The notes: generated by a model from the letters alone, not told the origin. A stretch of DNA of 64,000 nt from Candidatus Zixiibacteriota bacterium (GCA_036480375.1 JAZGGI010000022.1:27489-91488); one strand, 5' to 3'; numbered from the stretch's first letter, positions 46,211 through 56,368 are shown. Translations and numbers: made by a program.

Positions 46211-47185
46211 TTAAAAATGCCCAACCTCAGATGAATCTCCAACATTGAGGCGGCGATAATCCCCGGCAACAATCGCCCGATGCCCGATTAACGAATCGGT
46301 CAAAATGGAGTTGGTAACTTCTGCCTCATATCCTACAATCGAATTTTTGACAATTGAGTTCCTGATAACGGCTCCGTCGGAAACAGAAACATGCGGGCCG
46401 ATAACCGAACATTCAATCACTGCCGAAGGCGCGATAAAAGTCGGAGGGATAATGACCGATCCCTCCCGGATATCGCTAAAAGTTGTTTTCTCCAGCAGGT
46501 GTTGATTGGTATCGATCAAAGTTTCGCGCTTACCGCAATCAAACCAGCCTTCGACGGAGTAAGCGTTAAATTTGGTTCCCTCTTCAATCATACTCTGCAA
46601 AGCATCGGTTAATTGAATTTCTCCCCGCGTTTTTTGCCCTGAAACGATAAGTTTTTCCAAATGATCAAATAAATGAGAGCTGTTTTGAATATAATACAGT
46701 CCGATAATCGCGAGGTTTGAGGAAGGGTCAACAGGCTTCTCAACCAGTCTTGTGACTATGCCGTGTTCGACATCCGCAATACCAAAACGATGCGGATCGG
46801 CGACGGGCATTAATCCCAGGACGTTGTCGCCTTGCGACACAAATCGGGTCATATTAGCCTCGACAATGGTATCCCCCAATATAATTAAAACCGGTCCGTC
46901 AGACGTTCCTTTCATTCCCATTTGAACGGCGTAACCCAAACCCAATAATTCCGTCTGATTTACGAAGCGAGTTTTGATGTCATAGTGCTGAGTAACGTAC
47001 TCCTGAACTTTCGCACCCAAAAATCCCGTTATTATCGTTATCTCATCCGGATTTAACTCAATTAATGAATCAAGAATATGCGCTAATATCGGTTTCCCGG
47101 CGACATGCAAAAGCGATTTTGGAATTGTATGCGTATGCGGTCTCAAACGGCTGCCGATTCCCGCGGCAGGAATAATTATTTTCAT
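46211..47185 (-). CDS. Sugar-phosphate nucleotidyltransferase with beta-helix tail
   Basis: 324 residues. N-terminal nucleotidyltransferase (AAGIGSRLRPHTHTIPKSLL, with the G-x-G-x-R and Lys signature) and a C-terminal left-handed beta-helix (about 245-310, SVIGPHVSVSDGAVIRNSIV). Resembles glucose-1-phosphate thymidylyl/uridylyltransferases. First gene of the operon with metK and ahcY; the metabolic link is not obvious. Confidence 0.88.
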   Translation of the reverse strand: MKIIIPAAGIGSRLRPHTHTIPKSLLHVAGKPILAHILDSLIELNPDEITIITGFLGAKVQEYVTQHYDIKTRFVNQTELLGLGYAVQMGMKGTSDGPVLIILGDTIVEANMTRFVSQGDNVLGLMPVADPHRFGIADVEHGIVTRLVEKPVDPSSNLAIIGLYYIQNSSHLFDHLEKLIVSGQKTRGEIQLTDALQSMIEEGTKFNAYSVEGWFDCGKRETLIDTNQHLLEKTTFSDIREGSVIIPPTFIAPSAVIECSVIGPHVSVSDGAVIRNSIVKNSIVGYEAEVTNSILTDSLIGHRAIVAGDYRRLNVGDSSEVGHF

Positions 47186-47278
47186 CTCCGTCCTTACACT
47201 CCCTGTAATTTTTCGAAAGAATATACGTAGTTCAACGGGGAAGGTAAATATAAATCTTGGTATAAAACGATAAATTGA

Positions 47279-47920
47279 TTAAGAAAATAGCTGAATTATT
47301 GAGCCGCCCCAATCATCAATCAAAAATTGAACACGTCCGATTAGTAGGGATATTCGAGCCATGACCGTATATCCGAAATGGGCCCCGAAAGATACCATAA
47401 TGAACCAGATACCGACCCGGGCGACGCCTCCCAAAACGCCTTTGTGTTCTTTGGAAAAATAAAAATATATCAAAGTTGTTACAACTCCGACAACGATAAT
47501 CAGGGAGAGCAGGAATTCGCCCCACCCCTGTCCCGGATCAATCGAACGCATAGTAGCCTGAATCTGAGGCAGCACCTTCCCATGAAGTTCAGAAATTAAA
47601 AATATACCGGCTGTGTTTCCCATGACGAATGCCAGTGAGAGCCTGCTTATCCAACTATAATTTTTTGTAAAACGGGAAAACATCAATACGCCAAGAATAC
47701 CGGGAATGAACAAATACCATTTGCCGTTATCGAACATCGGGTCAATCATCTGTTGTAGAATAACCGAATGCCAGATCAGTCCCACGTAATACCCTGCCGA
47801 CAGTCCGGCAAAGATATGCTCGGCCAGCTTATAAAACGGATTATCCTTGTACAAAAATGACAGTAATGACAGCGTTAAAAACGCGATAATCCAAACCTGG
47901 ATGAACTCAATCAGATTCAA
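47279..47920 (-). CDS. Multi-span membrane protein, unknown (operon gene 4)
   Basis: 213 residues with about six membrane helices (for example WIIAFLTLSLLSFLY, LFIPGILGVLMFS, EFLLSLIIVVGVVTTLIYFYF). Conserved-looking features are NPFYKLAEHIFAGLSAGYYVG and FGAHFGYTVMARISLLIGR. I recognise no characterised family. Its ATG overlaps the previous stop by 4 bases, so it is made together with the three genes before it. Confidence 0.7.
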   Translation of the reverse strand: MNLIEFIQVWIIAFLTLSLLSFLYKDNPFYKLAEHIFAGLSAGYYVGLIWHSVILQQMIDPMFDNGKWYLFIPGILGVLMFSRFTKNYSWISRLSLAFVMGNTAGIFLISELHGKVLPQIQATMRSIDPGQGWGEFLLSLIIVVGVVTTLIYFYFSKEHKGVLGGVARVGIWFIMVSFGAHFGYTVMARISLLIGRVQFLIDDWGGSIIQLFS

Positions 47921-48819
47921 GCCGCGCTCCCGTTAGGTTTATTTTTATCTCTTCCGCGTCGACCGGTAAGATAAATTATATTTCCGGCAATGACCGATCC
48001 GATAATCAGCAAATGAACGAGCGATTGCGCTCCCATTCCTTTAGTGGCCGTGCCTTTTTTATCCACCAGCTTTTCATATTCGGCGGCGCCTTTCATACCG
48101 CCCAATAAACCGGTCATCTGGCCCGAACCGATATAAGCGTAAAACCGCGGAGCCATCACGGCCGTCACTCCGCATCCAACCCGAATATCATATTGGGCAT
48201 TTACAATTGACATCCAGTAATCGACAATATTGTTATCAGCCACAACATATATGAAATCAAAATCAGCATAACTATTGACGTTTTGGGTAATTGGAATCTC
48301 CGATAATGGCGTCCCGGAATTATCTGTCGGATAAATAACGTCTATAGCTGTGCCCATCCCTTTTAGAACCGCCACATAGTTTGCTTTGAAACCCAAGTTG
48401 ACATAATCAACACCGTATTCTTTGCCGTATTCTTCAGCCACTGAACGAGTCACTCGCTCGGATATACTCGGTCCTCCCAGCGGAATTGTCGTCATCGTGA
48501 CTATTTTGCAGTCTTTGCGGAATAAATGATGCAGGGCGGCAATCGACATTGGTTCCGTTTCCGGTAAGGCCGAAGCGTAATAATCAAAAGTCAATAGAAC
48601 TGTAGAAGAATCCGGGAGAGCTTCGACGGCGTCAAATAATTGTCTGGCTTCAGGAGAAACCTTAAACGGCAAATCGAGCGTCACCAGAACAGGAAAAGTA
48701 ACGAATATGCCAACGGCTAAATATATAAATCTTCTGTCATCAGTCCTGTAGGTGAGATAAAGCAAAACCACACCCGATACTGCAAGAAGGATATACGCCA
48801 ATATGACCCAAAATGACAT
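47917..48819 (-). CDS. Membrane-anchored protein with large extracytoplasmic domain, unknown (operon gene 3)
   Basis: 300 residues from the ATG at 48819 (MSFWVILAY); the longer frame would need a TTG and overlap the previous gene. Two N-terminal membrane helices (about 1-55), a roughly 190-residue alpha/beta domain (VLLTFDYYASALPETEPM, FDFIYVVADNNIVDYW), the motif LLGGMKGAAEYE, and a C-terminal helix (about 262-282). The domain looks Rossmann-like, but no catalytic signature is evident. Function unknown. Confidence 0.7.
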   Translation of the reverse strand: MSFWVILAYILLAVSGVVLLYLTYRTDDRRFIYLAVGIFVTFPVLVTLDLPFKVSPEARQLFDAVEALPDSSTVLLTFDYYASALPETEPMSIAALHHLFRKDCKIVTMTTIPLGGPSISERVTRSVAEEYGKEYGVDYVNLGFKANYVAVLKGMGTAIDVIYPTDNSGTPLSEIPITQNVNSYADFDFIYVVADNNIVDYWMSIVNAQYDIRVGCGVTAVMAPRFYAYIGSGQMTGLLGGMKGAAEYEKLVDKKGTATKGMGAQSLVHLLIIGSVIAGNIIYLTGRRGRDKNKPNGSAA

Positions 48820-48823
48820 TGTC

Positions 48824-49483
48824 TTATTTTCCCATATACGTTCGCTCAATACCGAGCATAATTCGAAGTGACATCGCCGCCGCGCCGAGCGCGGCGCCGA
48901 TTATAATACCTCGTTGGACGGCTAAATTCGCCCCGCCCATAATATAGGTATTAATATAATCAGGCAGACTTTCATGAATCATTGTCAGAAACGCTTCACC
49001 CATCGGTACTCGCCAGAGCATTACAATCACTGCCGTTGCCAAGAGTAAGGTTGCTTCGGTATTGCGTGCCCGGAATGCCCGAAAAGCCGCCGAAGCGATA
49101 TAAAAAGCAAGCATGGCAAACATGGTCGACATCATCGGGGCATCGAGATAGGTAAAGCACCAATCATAGATCGAACCCGGCCCGGTTCCAAATTTGGGCG
49201 ACCAAGAAGTCGGAATAATCGCGGGAATTATCATCACAAATATAGAAACCAGAGTCGCCAATTTATAAATCCAGCCGTCACTCCGACGTTTAACCGCGCT
49301 ATAATTTACCCGCACGATTGAGACAACCCCCAAAAGCAAAGTAAAACCTCCGACAATAGTCACCCAGCTCAGTATCTCAGGTTCAATTCGACCGAGAAAA
49401 CTTTCTTCGGGACGGAAGAAAAATGAAATCACCATCAGAAAACCGGATAAAAAAGCGATTATGACAGGAACTGTTGTCTTCAT
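48824..49483 (-). CDS. Multi-span membrane protein, unknown (operon gene 2)
   Basis: 219 residues with about six membrane helices (VPVIIAFLSGFLMVISFFF, FTLLLGVVSIVRV, LATLVSIFVMIIPAII and others). Ends IMLGIERTYMGK. It begins next to the stop of gene 1 and ends 4 bases before the start of gene 3. No family recognised. Confidence 0.7.
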   Translation of the reverse strand: MKTTVPVIIAFLSGFLMVISFFFRPEESFLGRIEPEILSWVTIVGGFTLLLGVVSIVRVNYSAVKRRSDGWIYKLATLVSIFVMIIPAIIPTSWSPKFGTGPGSIYDWCFTYLDAPMMSTMFAMLAFYIASAAFRAFRARNTEATLLLATAVIVMLWRVPMGEAFLTMIHESLPDYINTYIMGGANLAVQRGIIIGAALGAAAMSLRIMLGIERTYMGK

Positions 49484-50458
49484 TTAAATATTCTCAAATA
49501 AACTCAAATACCAATCGCCTGAATCAAAACTAACCAATAGCGCCCCGATCAGAATTAGAATGATAAGGGATACCTTCATCCAATCCTGCCCCTTAAGACC
49601 GCCCAATAATAACGGTTCTCGAGAGAGATAGGCGGAAGCGGCGTATAATTCCTCACCCATCAGCGTATAATCACAGGAAGCGATAAAAAACGGGAGTTGC
49701 ATCGGCTGAGCCGTTCCGGCGATCTGAATCGACCCGGCGGCGTTGCCAGTCTCGGCCAGAAGCAAAGATTCGGCAAAAAAAGCGCCCATATAAAGATTGG
49801 TCGCCGGCTTTTCGCGCATCATATAGCCGTTGACGGTCGCGGTAAAGGCAAATTGTTCTCCGGCGACATAGCGAACCATATCTTTGTTGAAGGCATCCGG
49901 TTTGCCCTCCTCCATGTAAGCCTGCTGAACAACTTCCTGCCCGGCCGCGAGAACCATCGGATAACGAACCGGCACCATCAAAGGCGTTTCATAGCGGGCC
50001 GTCACTCGGGCCACACGCCCGAGTATCGAAATCCCTGCGATGGTTTCAATTTCATCAATTTCACTTATACCGGGAATAAAAAGAACCGGCTTACCCATCT
50101 CAGTCGCGCGCCCGACCGCTTCTTCAACCTCGTCAAGCCCGCTGATTTTTCGTATGAAAAGACTCTTACCAGCCTTAGCCCATTTCGTGTAAATTAAAAT
50201 TGCAGCCGAAAACACAAGCATCAATATCATAGCATTTATGCGGTCGTACCTGAACGCCGACACCTCTTCCGTTTCAGCGTTCAAATCAGCCTCATCGACC
50301 AACGCCGTTGCAACCGAAGAGTCGGTAGCCACAGAGTCTGAAATATGCTCCGCCGTTGAATCATTTTCGAGTGCAATTGCGGTATTATCGGCTAAGATAA
50401 TTCCGGGAGAAATTACTAAGATTAAAAAAAAGGATATGAAAATCGCGGTTCGAACCAA
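49484..50458 (-). CDS. DUF6754-like membrane protein, unknown (operon gene 1)
   Basis: 324 residues, apparent TTG start with GGAG 11 bases upstream. Signal-like N-terminus, an acidic Ser/Thr/Asp stretch, a membrane helix (about 75-92), a cytoplasmic alpha/beta domain (ATEMGKPVLFIPGISEIDEI, MYMGAFFAESLLLAETG) ending SREPLLLGGLKGQDW, and a C-terminal helix (about 296-315). I associate this pattern with DUF6754, which has no known function. First gene of the four-gene operon. Confidence 0.68.
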   Translation of the reverse strand: MVRTAIFISFFLILVISPGIILADNTAIALENDSTAEHISDSVATDSSVATALVDEADLNAETEEVSAFRYDRINAMILMLVFSAAILIYTKWAKAGKSLFIRKISGLDEVEEAVGRATEMGKPVLFIPGISEIDEIETIAGISILGRVARVTARYETPLMVPVRYPMVLAAGQEVVQQAYMEEGKPDAFNKDMVRYVAGEQFAFTATVNGYMMREKPATNLYMGAFFAESLLLAETGNAAGSIQIAGTAQPMQLPFFIASCDYTLMGEELYAASAYLSREPLLLGGLKGQDWMKVSLIILILIGALLVSFDSGDWYLSLFENI

Positions 50459-50562
50459 AGCGGTATATTCTCCAAAGTCTTAAGTCTCCCCAATTTATTA
50501 AAACCACGGTCAAAGTCAACAGGTATATTACCAATGCCCAATTTATATAGCAATCTAATTTA

Positions 50563-50591
50563 TTGACACATGAGTGATCAGTTCATATACT
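50563..50591 (+). promoter_or_regulatory. Sigma-70 type promoter
   Basis: TTGACA (50563-50568), a 17-base spacer and TATACT (50586-50591). Ideal -35, ideal spacing and a one-mismatch -10. It would drive the dockerin gene at 50709 with a leader of about 110 bases. Confidence 0.7.
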
Positions 50592-50708
50592 ATATAATAT
50601 CTTTCATGTTTTCTTCCGGCGGGTCATTGATTTGTCATTTATCAACGGGGGCGTATAATTGAATTTCAGGCTTTTGAACATATTTTTTTCAAATCAGGGC
50701 ATATAACT

Positions 50709-52811
50709 ATGAAGAGTCCGGCTATTATTTTTTTGGGAATGATTTCGATAAGTTTATCTATATCTTCAATCGCCGAGGATGTGACTCAATCTGACTTGAA
50801 GGCACTGGCAAGAATTACTGTTTTTAGCGATAAGCCCCAAACAAAAGTATTGGAACCCGCCAAATCATCAAAGTTAATTGCACATTTGAATGAAAAAAAA
50901 TCATTGTCCTCAAGTCCTTTTTCCGGACAATATCCTGCTATTGACAGGGCTTCAGACGGTGTTCTCGCAGTAGGATATCAAAATCAGATAATATCTCCTT
51001 CCGAAATATTCTGGGCTTATTCATTAGATAATGGCAGCACCTGGGGCGGCCAAATCTCGTTCGGTTTGGAGGATGTCTCCCTGCCCGCAATCGACTATTA
51101 CGGGGACGGCAGGACATTTTTGGGTGCCTCGGTTGCACCCTTATCATTTTTATCCGGCGGGGGTGTTGTCCTTTATGAATTCGGTGATATTTCAGATTCC
51201 TCAACCTGGACAGCTTGGTGGAGCGATTTTTCAGATAACGGCTGGCACAGCATGACAAGCTGCGATATCGCCGCCGACAATTCTCAACAATCGTGGAATT
51301 GGGGTTTAATATCCTTGGTAATCAGTTACACAAACGGCCCTGATAATATTATAGACGCCCCGCATATCTATTCCCAGATATCATCACTAGGTCATGTCCA
51401 ACTAAGCTGGTATCCGACCAAACCAAATTGCAATTCGACTACGACGGATATCGATCCAGTGTATTCCAAAACTTATTCAATCTATGATCGCCTCGAAGAA
51501 TCTACCCAACAATGGGAGCTATTTGTCCGGCGTGATAATTTTAATGATTGGTATTTGCCCACCACCGCGGCCACTTTGAATTTTGAAGAAACATCCAAAC
51601 ATCTCAAGTACCCTGCCATAGCCGCTCATGCCGACACCATTGTCATTGTGTGTGAAATATATAATGATGCCGATCCTGAAAATATCGATATTGCCTGCTG
51701 GAGCGGATTTACAGGCAATCCCGGAGAAATCGAATATCGTGGTCTGATTACAGATAATGTATCAGACGAAAGAAACCCCTCGCTTTCCCATCTTGGCGGC
51801 GATGATTTTGTGTGTACTTATGTAAAAGATTACGTAATGTACGCTTCGATGACCTGTGACGGCGGTATAAACTGGACATCACCCATACAAATTGATCCGG
51901 AAACAAATTTCCCCGCGAATTACGATTCCCATGATATATCTGCCGACGGGCAATATTTAATCGCGGAATATATTGAAAGCTACAGCTCGTTAATCGATAT
52001 CTGGGAGTTAGGTGATTTGGATTTTGATGATGACGGAATCAGCTTATGCGCCGATAATTGCCCGTATCACCCTAATCCGGATCAGACTGATTCTGATAAT
52101 GACGGCAGCGGAGACGAATGTGACCTTTGCCCTGATTTTGACGATAATCAGGATAGTGATTCCGATTCCGTCCCTGACGGCTGCGATAATTGCCCCGAAA
52201 TTACCAATAATTCTCAATCCGATATTGATAATGATAACGTAGGTGATGTATGTGACGAATGTACTGATACAGATGAGGACGGATACGGAAACCCGGGGTA
52301 CGCTTCCAATTTATGTGAGGATGATAACTGCCCCGATATCTCCAATTCGGATCAGGATGACGAAGATTTCGACGGTGTCGGCGACCCATGCGACAACTGC
52401 CTTAATACGTCAAATCCTACTCAGACCGATACCGACGGTGATAGTATCGGCGATGCCTGCGATGAATGTACCGATACCGACGGTGATGGCTACGGTGATC
52501 CCGGTTATTCTGCCAATACCTGTCTTGAGGATAATTGCCCTTCCATTTATAATCCGTCGCAGGTGGATTCTGACGGCGATGGCGTTGGCGATGCCTGTCT
52601 GTATATTTGTGGGGATGCCAATCATGACCTAAGCGTTAACGTGGGCGATGCCGTATACTTGATAAATTTCGTTTTCAAGTTTGGACCCGCACCGATTCCC
52701 TATGATTCGGGAGATGCTAATTGCGATCTGGACATAAATGTCGGCGATGCTGTTTATCTAATAAATAATATTTTCAAGGCCGGACCGGACCCCTGCAGTA
52801 GCTGTCCATAA
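50709..52811 (+). CDS. Secreted beta-propeller-like protein with TSP3 repeats and dockerin
   Basis: 700 residues. Signal peptide about 1-22. Residues about 75-435 have sialidase-like Asp-box text (SLDNGSTWGG, TCDGGINWTSP) suggesting a beta-propeller, but no catalytic set is clear. Residues about 437-635 are Asp-rich TSP3-type calcium repeats (DSDGDGVGDAC and variants). The C-terminus (about 636-695) is a duplicated type I dockerin-like module with NVGDAVYLIN in both halves. Probably extracellular and calcium-stabilised. It has no FlgD-like sorting tail. Confidence 0.82.
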   Translation: MKSPAIIFLGMISISLSISSIAEDVTQSDLKALARITVFSDKPQTKVLEPAKSSKLIAHLNEKKSLSSSPFSGQYPAIDRASDGVLAVGYQNQIISPSEIFWAYSLDNGSTWGGQISFGLEDVSLPAIDYYGDGRTFLGASVAPLSFLSGGGVVLYEFGDISDSSTWTAWWSDFSDNGWHSMTSCDIAADNSQQSWNWGLISLVISYTNGPDNIIDAPHIYSQISSLGHVQLSWYPTKPNCNSTTTDIDPVYSKTYSIYDRLEESTQQWELFVRRDNFNDWYLPTTAATLNFEETSKHLKYPAIAAHADTIVIVCEIYNDADPENIDIACWSGFTGNPGEIEYRGLITDNVSDERNPSLSHLGGDDFVCTYVKDYVMYASMTCDGGINWTSPIQIDPETNFPANYDSHDISADGQYLIAEYIESYSSLIDIWELGDLDFDDDGISLCADNCPYHPNPDQTDSDNDGSGDECDLCPDFDDNQDSDSDSVPDGCDNCPEITNNSQSDIDNDNVGDVCDECTDTDEDGYGNPGYASNLCEDDNCPDISNSDQDDEDFDGVGDPCDNCLNTSNPTQTDTDGDSIGDACDECTDTDGDGYGDPGYSANTCLEDNCPSIYNPSQVDSDGDGVGDACLYICGDANHDLSVNVGDAVYLINFVFKFGPAPIPYDSGDANCDLDINVGDAVYLINNIFKAGPDPCSSCP

Positions 52812-52813
52812 TC

Positions 52814-52840
52814 GGGAATTTAAGATATTCCCTTGTTTTT
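52814..52840 (+). terminator. Intrinsic terminator
   Basis: GGGAAT / ATTCCC stem (6 bp) with a seven-base AT loop followed by TTGTTTTT, two bases after the dockerin gene stop. Short but well placed. Confidence 0.6.
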
Positions 52841-52959
52841 GCCGCTTGCATTCCCGAAAATTCCTGTTATAATTATAAATAGTACACACTTGAGAGCTAC
52901 CATAATTACGTTTTTGGATAATCTGACGATATAAAGATTAATAAGGAATAATCGACTAA

Positions 52960-55884
52960 ATGAATAAGGCCCCGAAATTTCTACCAAATCTGCTTATCTG
53001 TCTCATTATGAGCGGGATAGCCTCGGCTCAATTAAGCCAGGGGGGGCAACCGTTGAGTTTCAAGTATCCGGTTCTAAAAGCTCAATCCGCTATCCCGACC
53101 GAGAGCATGCCCGATTTTGACATTGAGTATTTCCTCACCGAAGATTCGATAGAACAGGCGGAGGGAGATATCCCATTTAGATTCGGGGCTCCATTTGACG
53201 TTAATTATGATCTTATTAATTCCGGTATTTGGGAAGAATTACCGAACGGTGATCGTCTCTGGCGATTGCGAATTGAATCACCCGGAGCGTATTCAATAAA
53301 CCTGATTTATGATGACTATTGGCTGCCGGAAGGCGCCCTGTTATATTTATATAATGAATCACGCGACGCCGTTATCGGAGCCTTCATAAACGCCAATAAT
53401 AAAGATCACGGCATGTTCGCCACCCAGCCTGTTAAAGGCGATGTTTGTATTCTGGAATATTACGAACCGGCCGCGGTTGCCGGACAAGGACGTATTTCCA
53501 TTTCACGGGTTGTTCATGCCTACAAAGACATTTTCAAATTCTTTCAGGCCGGGTTTGGCGGTTCCGGCAGTTGTAACGTCAATATCAATTGCCCTGAAGG
53601 AGATGACTGGAAAAAGGAGAGCCGAGCCGTGGCTATGGTCCTTCTTGCCAGTGGAACCCGGCTTTGCTCGGGCGCTTTGGTCAATAATACCCATTACGAC
53701 GCTACTCCATATTTTTTAACGGCGGATCATTGCCTGGGAATGGAATCGACCTGGATCTTCATGTTCAATTACGAATCTCCCGATTGTACCAATATCGACG
53801 GGCCAACCGGCATGACGCTTCAGGGCTCCACCCTTAGAGCCAATTATCCTCCCTCCGATATGGCTCTGGTCGAAATTTCCGAAGCTCCCCCGGAAGAATA
53901 TGGAGTGTACTTCTCTGGATGGTCAAATCTCAATCAATCCTCACAGACATCGGTCGCCATCCACCATCCATCGGGGGACATAAAAAAAATTTCATATGAT
54001 TACGACTCTTTGACGTCAACCGAATATGGCGAAATCACAGGAGAATCGCATTGGCGTGTCGCGGATTGGGATATTGGAACTACGGAAGGCGGCAGTTCCG
54101 GCTCCCCCCTGTTTAATCCCGAGCATCAAATAGTCGGTCAGTTACATGGCGGCTTCGCGGCATGCGATAACGATAAACCCGACTGGTACGGCAAATTCTC
54201 ATATTCGTGGAACACCAGCAGCCAATCCAGCGAACAGTTAGCCTACTGGCTTGATCCCGATAATACGGGTATTGCTTCAATGACCGGATTCGATCCCAAC
54301 GCCGACCTTAATATTATACATACCGCCCTGGAAGATACGCGCGATACTATAAACGATTATTTGATTAACTGCGAAATCATCTCCGATATTCCAATCAATC
54401 AGGAAAACACCCTTTTGAAATATTCTATTGGTGAAACTCCATTCCAGGAAACTATGCTTCCGACCGGCAGCCCGGATGAATTTTCAGCCATAATCCCCGC
54501 CCAAAAAGCCGGAACGAGTATTTCATATTATATCTATACTGAGGATATTAACGGCAACAACGATTCCACAATTCAATTCGAATTCTACGTGGATTACACA
54601 CCGGAAATTTCCGTCTCCGTCGATGCCCTGAGTGAAACGCTATGGACGGGATATACATCACAGCAAGAGTTTAACCTTGAAAATGTTGGAAATGGAGATA
54701 TCTATTACGACCTGGCTCTGAATCTGTTCCCCGAATCTAATCCCGTCTTGAAAAAGCTAATCATAAACAATAAGCTTCAGGCTCCTAATCATAATTATCA
54801 ATCTGAATATTATGTTGTCACTTCTTCGAAAGACGAGGCAGACTTGCGTGTCGGTTACCCGGTCGATAAAAATGCCGGCGGACCGGATGAATATGGATAT
54901 ATTTGGATTGATTCCGATGAGCTGGGCGGCCCGGCTTTCGAATGGAATGATATTTCTTCAACTGGTACCGACATAACCGGCAATCTGCGAGATGATAATT
55001 TAATCGGGCCGTTTCCGATTGGCTTTGATTTTAGCTTTTACGGAATTGCGTATAATCAATTTCACATCGGCTCAAACGGGCTGGTCGGTTTTGATACGAC
55101 CCGGCTTCATCTCCATTATAGTTCACCGATCCCTTCGGAGAACACACCTCATAATTTTTTGGCCTGGCTGTGGATGGATTTGGATATCACCGATTTTTAC
55201 AATCCCGAGGGACATGTCTATTATGAGACAATTGACGATCACTTAATAATACAATTTACGGATTACCCGATGTATAGCGCTGACCCCGGCGACGTCGTTA
55301 CCGCTCAGGTGATTCTTGATACCAGCGGAACGATTATCTATCAGTATCTTTCCTTTGGGGGGAATTTTGCCGCCAATATTGCCGCGGTAGGCATTGAAAA
55401 CAGCGCCGGTACGGATGGGTTGGAAGTTGTTTTCAAAAATACATACCTCAAAGAAAACCTGGCGATCAGATTTACTCCGGTTAAATTATGGTTTACTCTT
55501 AATAAGGAATCGGGAACGATTCTCCCGCAGGAATCGGAATTGATAACCTGCACATTTGACGCCATTGATCTTGACCCTGGAGACTACCAATTGGAATTGA
55601 ATGTATTTTCCAATGATCCCAAACCGGAAAACAACAATATCATTATCCCGGTTAATCTCATTGTCACGGAATTCCCGTATATATGCGGCGACGCTAACGG
55701 CGACGGATACGTGAATCTCGGAGACGCGGTTTTCCTGGTAACATTTATTTTTAGGTCTGGCCCCGCCCCCGACCCATTAGAATCAGGCGACGCTAATTGT
55801 GATGGCAATGCCGACGTCGGTGATGCGGTTTATGTCATTAATTTTGCATTCAAATTCGGCCCCAAACCCTGCTGCCCGGAATAA
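52960..55884 (+). CDS. Secreted lysyl-endopeptidase-like serine protease with dockerin
   Basis: 974 residues. Signal peptide about 1-23, then an N-terminal beta domain. The trypsin-fold domain (about 195-440) has His in FLTADHCLG, Asp in SDMALVEI and Ser in TEGGSSGSPLF; the order and spacing resemble Achromobacter-type lysyl endopeptidases (S1). Several beta-sandwich segments follow, and a two-repeat dockerin-like module ends the protein (GDANGDGYVNLGDAVFLV, GDANCDGNADVGDAVYVIN). AAGGA lies 11 bases before the ATG. Extracellular proteolysis is likely. Confidence 0.86.
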   Translation: MNKAPKFLPNLLICLIMSGIASAQLSQGGQPLSFKYPVLKAQSAIPTESMPDFDIEYFLTEDSIEQAEGDIPFRFGAPFDVNYDLINSGIWEELPNGDRLWRLRIESPGAYSINLIYDDYWLPEGALLYLYNESRDAVIGAFINANNKDHGMFATQPVKGDVCILEYYEPAAVAGQGRISISRVVHAYKDIFKFFQAGFGGSGSCNVNINCPEGDDWKKESRAVAMVLLASGTRLCSGALVNNTHYDATPYFLTADHCLGMESTWIFMFNYESPDCTNIDGPTGMTLQGSTLRANYPPSDMALVEISEAPPEEYGVYFSGWSNLNQSSQTSVAIHHPSGDIKKISYDYDSLTSTEYGEITGESHWRVADWDIGTTEGGSSGSPLFNPEHQIVGQLHGGFAACDNDKPDWYGKFSYSWNTSSQSSEQLAYWLDPDNTGIASMTGFDPNADLNIIHTALEDTRDTINDYLINCEIISDIPINQENTLLKYSIGETPFQETMLPTGSPDEFSAIIPAQKAGTSISYYIYTEDINGNNDSTIQFEFYVDYTPEISVSVDALSETLWTGYTSQQEFNLENVGNGDIYYDLALNLFPESNPVLKKLIINNKLQAPNHNYQSEYYVVTSSKDEADLRVGYPVDKNAGGPDEYGYIWIDSDELGGPAFEWNDISSTGTDITGNLRDDNLIGPFPIGFDFSFYGIAYNQFHIGSNGLVGFDTTRLHLHYSSPIPSENTPHNFLAWLWMDLDITDFYNPEGHVYYETIDDHLIIQFTDYPMYSADPGDVVTAQVILDTSGTIIYQYLSFGGNFAANIAAVGIENSAGTDGLEVVFKNTYLKENLAIRFTPVKLWFTLNKESGTILPQESELITCTFDAIDLDPGDYQLELNVFSNDPKPENNNIIIPVNLIVTEFPYICGDANGDGYVNLGDAVFLVTFIFRSGPAPDPLESGDANCDGNADVGDAVYVINFAFKFGPKPCCPE

Positions 55885-56365
55885 TTATTCATATAAACAA
55901 ATCATCCATTTATACGTCAATATCACAAATGGAACATGTAACTGTATTTTCTGTGACCCGGAAATATCAGTTAATCAGAAGAGCAAAAGTATAGATTTTT
56001 TACTTTACTTTAAAGAATTCAAAAGAAAACTATGGAAGGCAGCGTTTTTCAGATAGAACAAAGATTTCCGGGCGGCGCAGATAGAAAAATTCTTTGGCTC
56101 CCCGGCTATTTTCGTATTTATTTGTTGCTGCTTGTAAGCCATTACCCATCCTTGATTTACCGGAACATTAAATTCATCTGCCCTTAATTCCTTTTTCCAA
56201 TCATTTATATTCGGAAATGGCCAAAAAAAAATGAAAGATTTATCGATTTTGTGACACCAAATTATACAAAATGGCGAGAAAGATTGAAAAAAAAGGGAAT
56301 TTCTCGCTTTCGGGATTAAACAATTTTCTTCATTGTGCGTCATATGATAAAGAAAAGCTAATGAT
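55885..56365. other. Gene-poor AT-rich stretch
   Basis: No convincing gene, RNA or repeat seen. A 112-codon minus-strand frame (56005-56343) has no ribosome site and Phe/Lys-rich composition like random AT-rich DNA, so I do not call it, although it could be decayed coding sequence. Confidence 0.5.
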
Positions 56366-56368
56366 GCC

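Noticed and set aside
56005..56343. 112-residue minus-strand gene
   Set aside because: No ribosome site, Phe/Lys-rich composition expected from AT-rich DNA and no recognisable domain.
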